Origin: Talaromyces rugulosus
Lineage: Eukaryota > Ascomycota > Eurotiomycetes > Eurotiales > Trichocomaceae
NCBI RefSeq assembly: GCF_013368755.1
Contig: NC_049565.1
Span: forward strand, 3,844,001 to 3,908,000
Direction of reading: 5' to 3'
Length of the DNA stretch: 64,000 nucleotides
Notes under the pieces: model-generated
The model's database searches: none
Seen by the model: the letters and a program-made list of their open reading frames with translations, nothing else
Told to the model about the DNA's origin: nothing
In this document: one piece after another, positions 33,245 to 45,321 of the stretch
Numbering within the stretch: the first letter of the stretch is position 1
Layout of the letters: each line of letters opens with the position of its first letter
Position numbers and translations under genes: made by a program

Positions 33245-35850
33245 ATGCCCTCGACAGTGCGCGAGAACGAATTAAACGGATCGATTCTGGCCTTCGCGGC
33301 TGACGGCATCTATCCAGAGTCTCAAGATGTCATAGCCTCTGAATTCCCCGCTTCGTCTCTTCCGGAGGAGTTGCAGAGGATTTCCGAGGTCCGCACACAA
33401 GTACAGGTTGGTCGTGAGCACCCTTTCTTGACAACCAAGAACTCACAGTTTCTCTATCTTCTAGAGAGAAATATCCTCCCTAAGCAATAATACCGCTACC
33501 GACGTCGACGGATGGGTTTCCCAGGCCCGCCAGTTACATGCAGACATTGAGCGATCGAGAGAGACAGCGCGGGAAATCGTTGCGCAACATGAGAGCACCG
33601 TACCGCTAAGATCTATGGTCAAGGACGCATCAGCAAAAGTGAAACTGGTACAGACGGAACTTGCTTTCAACGAGGCCGTCACGGGTATACTAGAGAAAGT
33701 AAAGGACTTCTCGTCGCGCATAGACAATGGCCTCAAAGCTGTCGAGGAGGAGCGCATTGCGGATGCTATCAAATGCGTTGATTACGCAGAGTCATTTCTT
33801 GGAAAATCAGACCTATCAGATTATGGTGGCTTATCTAGCATACTACACGAGAGTATAACGCATTTACGGAAATCCATCGAGGAGCTGCTTTTGTTACAAT
33901 GGACGAGCGAAGTGCGCATCAATAAAAGCGAAATGACGTTATTTATCAACGACAAGCCTGGTAAGGATATCTGAAGTGGGTTCATGAAACAGCCAAGCTA
34001 ATTTCATTGCCTAGACCAATCGAGACTGCCTGAATTAATCGACTCGTTCTCGCAGCTCATCATGCTTGAATCAGTGAACAATTCCTTACAACGTGATCTC
34101 ATGGATTCAATAATACAACCCGTCCTGGTGCCACATGTCCCCGGAGAGAGCTGTGAAGTTTTGGTTGATAATGATGGCGTTCACATAGGGAGCACATTGC
34201 CTACCTCAGTACCCGAATTGCTCCACCGAATCTCTGCGGTGTTCAGCTATTTACAGCAAAAACTACCACATTCGATCTCAAGGCCTCTTTCGGAGGCCAT
34301 AGTTCCGGTTATATCGACGACATTATGTGACTCATGGTTTACGCCTTTTATACCTTTGCACTTGGACGAGCTGCAAGGCTTCGAGGCGACCTTGGCTTGC
34401 ATAAACGACTTTTGTAAGACGATCGAAGGGTTTGGGTGGCATGGCCAGGAAGCCCTTGTTTCCTGGGTTGATCAATTCCCTCGCTTGTGGCTCACACGAC
34501 GCAGAGTTGATTCTCTTGACCAGGTTCGAAAAATCCTCATTCATAGCAAGGGCGTCACAAAGGAAGTGAGCAGGGTTGAGAAACAGATGGTTACAAACAA
34601 AGATGACGTTTTGCTGGATTCCACAGTAACAGATGACTGGGACGCCGACTGGGGTAATGAGAATGAAGAGCAGCCGGCTGAGGCAGCTGAAGAAGAAGAC
34701 GTCAGTGCTTGGGGCTTGGAGGACGAGGCAGAGAACGCCGAGAAAGCGGACGAAGATGACGATGAAGATGCTTGGGGTTGGGGAGATGATACCGAAGATA
34801 TACCCGCCGAGAAAGACGAAGCTCCTACCAGAAAACCTGCACAAGAAAAGTCTTCTTCTGCTAGGCAGCCTTCGTCGGCCAAAGAGATTACTTTGACGGA
34901 GACTTATACGGTGACGGACATTCCAGATGCGGTTATTGCCCTCATTGAACAACAGATTTCAGATTCGGAGTCATTGTCAAGCCCAAAGTAAGCACTTGAG
35001 TGTACTTTTCTTTTAATCGATTTTACTAATATCTGCACACAGCTCCTCTACAAAGCGTATCGTTTCCTCCAAAACCGGTCTGGTGGCGCTACCACCCTTG
35101 ATTCTAGCCATGTTCAAAGCAATTGCTTCATCCTTTTACTCACTGAAGTTAAATGCCGGCAACATATATCTGTACAACGATAGTATGTACTTGGCGGAAC
35201 AGGTCCGGAAATTCGTGACAGAGAAGCAGATGACAAGACTCTCTGCCGATGTTGACGGTTTGGAGCGGTTTGGTAGGCTGTCGTACAGCAAAGAAATGCA
35301 CACACAACGCACGATTGTCACAGACCTTCTTGACGGAAGTCAAGGTTTCATCCATTGCTCGGAACAGCCATTCCTACGAGAGTGCGAAAATGCCATTGAC
35401 GCAACGGTTGACAGAATCCGCGGGGTGTTTATGGAATGGCAGCCAATTCTTTCTCACTCGGCACTGCTACAGGCCATTGGCTCCCTCCTTTCTGCGGTCA
35501 TCAACAAGACGATTGTCGACATTGAGGACTTGTCCGACATCTCCGAGGGAGAATCGCAGCAACTAGTTTCATTCTGCAACAAGCTTTCCAAACTAGAAGA
35601 CATGTTCATGCCAGAACCGCAAGCCGACGGAGTATCTACGGCGGCAGTCTACGTCCGCAACTGGTTGAAGTTCCAGTATCTGATCGCCATACTTGAGAGC
35701 TCTCTCGCTGATATTAGATATATGTGGACAGAAGGAGAGCTGAGCTTAGAGTTCAGTCCAGATGAGGTCATCGATCTGATACAGGCGTTGTTTGCTGAGT
35801 CGGATCACCGGCGGAAGACAATCTCTGAAATTCGACGGGCGCGTGGGTAG
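33245..35850 (+). CDS. ZW10/Dsl1-type ER tethering complex subunit
   Basis: ZW10 family; in fungi the homolog Dsl1 tethers COPI vesicles at the ER (established for yeast). Animal ZW10 also acts at kinetochores. Four exons, 33245..33406, 33465..33960, 34015..34987 and 35043..35850, give 812 residues in continuous frame. The N-terminal third is helical (ISEVRTQVQ then REISSLSNNTATDVDGWVSQ). Residues 420-480 form an acidic loop with repeated Trp: DDWDADWGNEN, SAWGLEDEAE and DAWGWGDDTED. This resembles the Dsl1 lasso whose Trp motifs bind delta- and alpha-COP. The C-terminal half (VALPPLILAMFKAIASSFYS, later MFMPEPQADG) is the helical ZW10 C-terminal fold. The name is from family resemblance and the acidic Trp loop, so COPI tethering is inference. 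Confidence 0.82.
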
Positions 35851-36136
35851 GAGCTTGAGGGGGGTGTATATATCCAGGCAATAACTTATAAGCATAGCTA
35901 ATGACAATTTTCACACTCAACTTCTCGTTACATATGTATGTTTAAGTATCCTTTCGGCGCGGAAGTCTGGTCCTTGAAATGTTCGAGGCCGATTAGGGTA
36001 AAAGTGGGGCATGCGCAAATAGCCGCTAATCTTTTTTTTTACTGATAAAACATCGCAACATTATTTTTATCAAAGCTTGTCGAGCAATCCCACCCAAGCT
36101 CCGGTTAGCTCGTTGGAGCGTTACAAACATTTCAAA

Positions 36137-37642
36137 ATGAGTGTAGAAGACTCCTCTTCGGTACAAGCAGCGCAGCGACAGGTGCGTCTGCTTCTGACGA
36201 CTCGAGATGGCGAGATTGCTCTGCCTGAGAATACCGGGCCAATTCTTGTACCCACAGGCTAGTCTTTCAATTCAAGCATTGACGAATACGAATCTAATAT
36301 TTTTGTTTCTGTAGGTCTACGGCGATATGCTCTTTCAACGCTGGTAAACAATTTGCTCGAAAACGACAAACCGATTCCGCTAGAGTTTTTGGTCAACGGA
36401 ACGTATCTGCGAACTTCGATTGATGAATACCTGACCGCCAATGGTATCTCTGCTGAGACAACGCTCGAAGTTGAATATGTTCGGGCTCTTATCCCGCCTT
36501 TGCATATTGCGTCGTATATGCATGACGACTGGATCAGTTCGGTAGATGTCTTGTCGCGGACGTCGGTTGGTGGTGATAGTATCGCGGCAGGCCAAGAGAG
36601 GATCTTGTCGGCAAGCTATGATGGGTTTTTAAGAATGTGGAATATGTCTTCGGAAACCATTGCAGTCTCGCCAGCGGCTTCTGAGGGCGGACACTCGGCT
36701 TCCATCAAGGCAGCCAAGATCATATCACCAACCCAACTTGCCTCGGCGGGACTGGACAGGACGGTGAAGTTGTGGAAATACAGCGAGGAAGAGGACGGGT
36801 CTTCAGCACAGATTACTCCCCAGCTGGAGCTGTACGGACACAAACTGGGCATCAATTCGCTCGCCGTGCACAGTGCATCCAACAGAATCCTGTCTGCATC
36901 TGCGGACCACAGCGTCGGATTCTGGTCTACGAAAAAGTCCGACGCACCATCTGCTCCAGCTGAACTGCTGCCATCAAACTCCTCGCGCAACTCCAAGCGC
37001 CGCAAGCTCAACTCATCCGTGAGCACACCCCAGCGCGGCCCTCTGGCCCTGCTGTCCTCGCACACCGGCCCCGTGTCAGCCGCGATCTTTGATGCCAAAG
37101 ACTCGACCGTGGGCTACTCTGCGTCGTGGGACCACACAGTCCGAACATGGGATCTGGTGACATCTGCCCTCGTCGATACACGCACAACTTCGCATTCGCT
37201 GTTGTCCCTCGAGCACCTTGCCGAACTACATCTGCTGGCTGCGGGCACATCAGCCAGACATATCACGCTCATGGACCCGCGTGTCTCGGCGACGTCGGTG
37301 TCGGCTATGACGCTGCGTGGGCATACCAATGCGGTAGTGACGCTTGCGCGCGATCCGCAGAGTACGTATGGGTTGATTAGCGGCAGTCACGATGGTACGT
37401 GTCGGATCTGGGACGTTAGGGCTTCGAGGACGGATAAGGATGGGGTTGTTGGTGAGAGTATATACTCGATACCGCGCAAGAGCTTGGAGGAAGCCGGGAG
37501 AGATGGATCTAAGAGAGTGGGCGGTGACGGCGTAAAAGTTTTTGGGGTTTGTTGGGATTCGACTGTGGGCATTGTCAGTGCTGGTGAGGATAAACGGATA
37601 CAAATTAACCGTGGTGAAGGAGTTCTTCAGGCGCACGAATAG
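36137..37642 (+). CDS. ytm1: Ribosome biogenesis WD40 protein Ytm1 (WDR12)
   Basis: Ytm1 forms the Nop7-Erb1-Ytm1 (PeBoW) complex on pre-60S particles and is removed by the AAA ATPase Rea1 through its NLE domain. Two exons, 36137..36257 and 36315..37642, give 482 residues. The only frame-consistent intron begins GC (ACAG|GCTAGT) and ends CTGTAG, so it is a probable GC-AG intron; reading through hits TAG at once. The NLE domain spans residues 10-100 (QRQVRLLLTTRDGEIALPEN, then VPTGLRRYALSTLVNNLLEN). A WD40 propeller follows, starting at HIASYMHDDWISSVDVL and including LSASYDGFLRMWNM, SAGLDRTVKLWKY, LSASADHSVGFWST, YSASWDHTVRTWDL and ISGSHDGTCRIWDV. A Ser/Arg/Lys loop at about 270 (SRNSKRRKLNSSVSTPQRG) is a fungal Ytm1 feature. 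Firm identification. Confidence 0.93.
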
Positions 37643-37644
37643 TG

Positions 37645-37663
37645 TTTTTTTTTTTTTTTTTTT
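37645..37663 (+). repeat. T19 homopolymer just after the ytm1 stop codon
   Basis: Nineteen consecutive T begin two bases after the TAG of ytm1. Its length may be a sequencing or assembly artefact or may vary between strains. Confidence 0.8.
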
Positions 37664-37850
37664 CGTTTACAAAAATATGAATTCAATGTTGATATCAATA
37701 TACTTTTCGACTTCTATTGTATTATCAATTGAGCGATGTGAGTCAAAAAAAAAAACATATAGATACAGGAATATGAATTGAAAAGAAACGCCGCGCCAAT
37801 GCTCCATATACATCTATCCCATCAACAATTGAATAATAGTGATGGCCTTA

Positions 37851-38414
37851 TCACAACCGTCTCTCAACCTGGTTCTTTCTAACAGCAGTTTTGATCTAAG
37901 GTATCATCGTCAGCAATAGACAGAGGAAAGAAAGAGGAAAACGCACCTGGTTACGGGTATTCTGCCCTCGAACAGGCAACCCAAGCGCATGTCTCCGGCC
38001 CCGATAAGTACCGGTATCCCTGAGCCGCTTGATATTGTCGAGTACCTGTCGCCGCAGATCATTCTCAATTTTCATTTCGGACAGCGCGGCCGTGATGTCG
38101 AGCACCTGCGGGTTGGCGAGTTCGCTGACTTTGGCTTGTGGGTGAATGTGGAAGCGAGCCAGGAGGCGGGCGGAGACGTTTGGGCCGATTCCGAAGAAGC
38201 TCTCGAGGGATTTCTGTATTGAGGCTGTTAGCGATTGAATGCTCAAAATACTACTCAATTGAGTGTTGGGGTAATGTTGGGTTTGGGGCTTGCCTTGACG
38301 AGGTTCCGCTCAGGGAAGTTGACTCCGAGGATGAAAACCTGTAGGATTTGGATTAGCTCAGAGCATGAGAAAATAGCAATTGACTGTTGCTGTTCCCTGG
38401 GGGTTACTCACCAT
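37851..38414 (-). CDS. sws2: Mitochondrial small-subunit ribosomal protein uS13m
   Basis: Mitoribosome small-subunit protein of the S13 family (yeast Sws2). Four exons, 38414..38412 (ATG alone), 38338..38294, 38213..37947 and 37895..37851, give 119 residues. Intron 1 starts GTGAGT directly after the ATG. Intron 2 starts GCAAGC after AAG and ends AATACAG, a probable GC-AG intron with the usual strong AAG|GCAAG context. Intron 3 starts GTGCGT. The protein reads MVFILGVNFPERNLVK then KSLESFFGIGPNVSARLLAR, the S13 helix-hairpin (GIG) motif, then NDLRRQVLDNIKRLRDTGTY, RGRRHALGLPVRGQNTRNQ and a basic end. No N-terminal presequence is obvious, as is common for this protein. It is divergent from the cyclophilin B gene, 322 bp apart. 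Confidence 0.93.
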
Positions 38415-38736
38415 GGTTGCGGTTTGTTCTGGAGATACAGTTTGCCTTGCTTGCGTGCTTCGCCTTGCTTGTATCGCGACAAATGCTAGTCTCCAGCAAA
38501 ACTGCCGCGGGAACAACGTATATCCGGTGCCGCCGAGTACGCCCCACTTGGGATTTTAAGTTGCACCAAGCAGGCCAATCAGAGACCGATCCCACGTCCT
38601 CGGCTTGCCTCGTCCTGGTTAGCGCCTTCCTCCGCCGCCATTGAGGAAAGAACGCCATGCAAGCTGTCCTGATCGTCCCAACCACGGTTTCTTCCTCGAG
38701 TGTAGAAGTTTAGAAACCTGTGAATATCGCGCCAAG
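38415..38736. promoter_or_regulatory. Divergent promoter of uS13m and cyclophilin B with a CCAAT box
   Basis: CCAATCAG begins at 38575 and CCACG lies at 38592-38596. CCAAT plus CCACG recalls the mammalian ER stress element, but the spacing is 12 nt instead of 9. The CCAAT box is a plausible CBC/Hap site for either gene. Confidence 0.35.
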
Positions 38737-39718
38737 ATGAACTTCAGAAGCCTCCTTTTCTCCCTCTTCCTTGTCGTGTGCCTTGGCTTTGGGCTTCTTG
38801 CTCAGGCCGAGGAAGCACGTGGACCCAAGATTACCAACAAGGTACGGAAAGCATTGCGCCGATTGTGACTGAGAGTCGGGCTTTTATCTTGAGGATGCTG
38901 TATTGACACTTTTCTACCACAGGTCTACTTCGATATCGAACAGGATGGCGCCCCTCTAGGTCGGGTTGTGCTCGGTCTGTACGGCAAGACCGTTCCCAAG
39001 GTGAGTGCTTAGTTTGAATTCAGCTGGAATAGCAAATGCTAATAATACCCTGCAGACCGCCGAGAACTTCCGGTATGCTTTATATCCAAAGAAGGACATC
39101 ACTTTCCCCGCAATTCAACTAACCATTGGTCAGCGCTCTCGCAACTGGTGAACACGGCTATGGTTATGAAGGCTCCACCTTCCACCGTGTTATCAAGAAC
39201 TTTATGATCCAGGGTGGTGACTTTACGAACCACGATGGTAAATCTTCTTTTGGCGGGCGTTGTCTGTGGTTTTCCTCTGTTTAACGGCTTTTTTCTTTAG
39301 GCACTGGCGGCAAGTCCATCTATGGACAGAAATTCGCGGACGAGAACTTCAAGCTTCGTCACACCAAGAAAGGACTTCTCAGTACGGACTCCCTCCGTCG
39401 GGCATGTGAAGAGAAAGCTAATTGTTAATAGGCATGGCCAACGCCGGAAAGGATACCAATGGCTCTCAGTTCTTCATTACTACTGTCGTCACCAGGTTAG
39501 AACAACCCACCCTACTGTCATAGTACGAAGCTAACATGTCCAACAGCTGGCTTGATGGCCGCCACGTCGTCTTTGGCGAGGTCCTCGAAGGATACGATGT
39601 GATCGAGAAGATCGAAAACACCAAGACCAAGCCCGGCGACAAGCCTGCCCAGGCGATCACGATTGCCAAGAGTGGTGAACTAGAGAAACCTGCCGAAGGT
39701 AGCCACGAAGAGCTCTAA
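38737..39718 (+). CDS. cypB: ER cyclophilin B (peptidyl-prolyl cis-trans isomerase)
   Basis: Catalyses proline isomerisation during folding in the secretory pathway. Seven exons, 38737..38841, 38923..39000, 39056..39072, 39134..39237, 39301..39381, 39432..39495 and 39547..39718, give 206 residues. A signal peptide ([19 protein letters not shown]) covers residues 1-23. The cyclophilin fold includes [56 protein letters not shown] and [16 protein letters not shown], then [12 protein letters not shown]. The catalytic Arg (FHRVI) and the binding-site Trp of WLDGRHV are present. The reading frame ends in HEEL, an HDEL/KDEL-like ER-retention signal. A GTAGCC donor at 39699 inside this last exon can splice to a downstream exon (39792..40066) that gives a membrane anchor instead, for a 291-residue form. 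Both forms are in frame. The symbol follows Aspergillus usage for the ER cyclophilin. Confidence 0.92.
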
Positions 39719-39791
39719 ATTTTCCAGTGTTGAATTTTTCACATTGCTGCGAGAGGGGGGTTTGTTTGCTGATTGCTTCTTCTACTTCAAG

Positions 39792-40066
39792 ACCTTTACG
39801 GTACCGCGGGACCGGCCATCGAGGGCGACTGGTTGGACGTCACCACCTCGCCACCAGAATCGTCAGAATCCTCGGAGAAGACCGCAACTGAGACTGAGAA
39901 TGTGAATGAGGATGAGGTTGAGGTTGAATCACCCAAAACACCCTCGCAGCTACTTTCTGGAATTGTCAAGGGGAGCGGCACAGTCCAGGTTTTGGCTTGG
40001 ATTGCGTTTGTCGGTTTTGCTGTTGTTTGTGTGCTTTATCTTCGGAGCCGGCGGTCGGTCGTCTGA
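39792..40066 (+). other. cypB: Alternative last exon of cyclophilin B encoding an acidic stalk and a transmembrane anchor
   Basis: If intron 39699-39791 (donor GAAG|GTAGCC, branch-like TGCTGAT, acceptor CTTCAAG) is removed, codons run from Glu200 to Asp (split G|AC) and on to a TGA at 40064-40066. The added 91 residues are a Ser/Glu/Thr-rich stalk (SPPESSESSEKTATETEN), then one hydrophobic helix (VLAWIAFVGFAVVCVLYL) and a short Arg-rich end (RSRRSVV), a typical type I anchor. The total coding length, 876 nt, is a multiple of three. An unspliced message ends at HEEL. Confidence 0.65.
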
Positions 40067-43574
<3,508 letters not shown>

Positions 43575-45321
43575 ATCTATCGTGGTCTCTCGACGAGGCC
43601 TTTTAATCTGGTTGTCTCTGCATCTACGGTTCTTCTTCTTTTCGGATACGATCAGGTTTTCAAACTCCCGAGGAACGACTTTTTAAATCTTCCGGAGCGG
43701 CTTTGTCACGACTGCAACGACTTGTGTTTTTGATTTTCTTCCAACGTTTTTTTAATGTTTCTTATTTCCTTTGTTCACATTTCATGGGTTACGTTTTCTT
43801 CCTCTTGTCTCTCACCCTCTACACGGGACAGGCGTGCGATGCGTTTCGATGCTTTCCACACAGGCTCTCATGACGTTTTTTTTACGTCGTGAAGCTTTCT
43901 CATCGGCATTGATCGGCATTGCATGTATTATAGATAGCGTTGCTGTTCTCACGACCGCTTTTATCAGATACCCAAAACTTTACGAATTCTTCGACAGGAG
44001 GCAGCGAGTGCGCGACTTGTCGAACTGAGCGCTGGCATTATTTTTTTCGGCGCTTCCATACATAATCGATAGACCGTGCATTCCAAGATAAATCTCTTGA
44101 GTTTCGGTATCTACGGCGGGACCAATGTTTGAGGCTTTGTTATGTTTTTGTTTTCTTTTCGTTTTTTATGTTTCTATTTCATACACTATTCCCAGAAAGA
44201 CGACTTTCTTCTTCGGGCTCCATTGTTGTGTTCGGCTCATTGAGAGATGAAGTTCCCTTCCATATGTTCTGGATTTTGAAGCACTGGAAAGGAGGCATGT
44301 TGTGTTTCTTCATCTTCTCTTGATGAAAAAAGTGGTTTTCTTTTTTACACCATGCGGAAGGTGACGAGCTTATAGAACGGGGGAGTATTTGCATTGCATT
44401 CGGCGTTGGCTTGAGCTGCTTTGATCAGATGAATTCTCTGTACTGGGTCCAAAGGGAAAGGGAGAAAAACCAAAGACGATATTTTCGTTTTTTACGACAT
44501 ACGACATGTGATGTTTCTCTTTTTTTTTCTTTTTTTCTTTTTCATGGACTTGTGGAGGATTGGGATTTGGGCTGCTTTAGCTGGCGCTCTGTGTCTCTTT
44601 TATGATACGCTGCATCGTCGGTCTGTCTCTGCTTGCGAAACACTTCTATTTCTGTAAGGGCTAGCTAGCTACAGGACAAACTAGTGATGATGACAAGGCG
44701 TGTTAGGAGCATAGGAGAGGATCATCTCAGGGAAGAGGGCTCCTGAAATTCTCTTAAAAAGAATCGACTTATCGTTTTATCTAATTTTCGACGTTCATCT
44801 TGTAGTTGACAAGTAATGGCAAGTAATGTAGAATTTTTCACATGTTAATCACGGAGTGCTATTAGGGAAATATTCTGCATAAAGTTGATAGTGATACTAG
44901 CAGTAATAAATTATGTATGCAGTGTATGAGGCATCCCGTAATCAGTCAGTATAGGGCGGAGTGGGTCGGCCATCCGCAGCAAGCTCAAACGGATCTGACC
45001 AGAATTAATTAATCCGCGCGCTTCCACCATTCATTCATTGGCATCCGTCATTTTGCCTCCCACAATTTCTATCCTTCTTCTATCACGCACGCTCTCTATC
45101 GCGCTTTTGTTACTTGTCGATTGTATCCCAGGCAAGGAGTATTTACTGAGAGCGGCGTGATTATTACAAGCTGGGAAGGGAAGGAAGGAAGGAAGATATT
45201 ATTGCGTTTGCTCCGAACCCTTATCTCGCAACGCAACGCAAAACAACCTACATCGCAAGACACTTGTCAATTCGATCGAAAAAAACCTTACCAACCGATT
45301 ACCCCGAATCGAAAAGTCGCA
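43575..45321 (+). other. Long intergenic region between ded1 and ies1
   Basis: 1.75 kb between tandem genes. The left part is T-rich with several T6-T9 runs and is probably a long ded1 3' UTR. The right part, about 44980-45321, is the ies1 promoter and leader. Only short random frames are present. I see no tRNA or other RNA gene. Confidence 0.45.

Noticed and set aside
36262..36314. Canonical GT donor at 36262 for the ytm1 intron
   Set aside because: It leaves TA at the exon end and the next base G makes a TAG stop, so the GC donor at 36258 is the only one that keeps frame.
38575..38596. True ER stress element (CCAAT-N9-CCACG)
   Set aside because: The spacer is 12 nt, and fungal HacA sites differ from the animal element; noted only as a weak lead.
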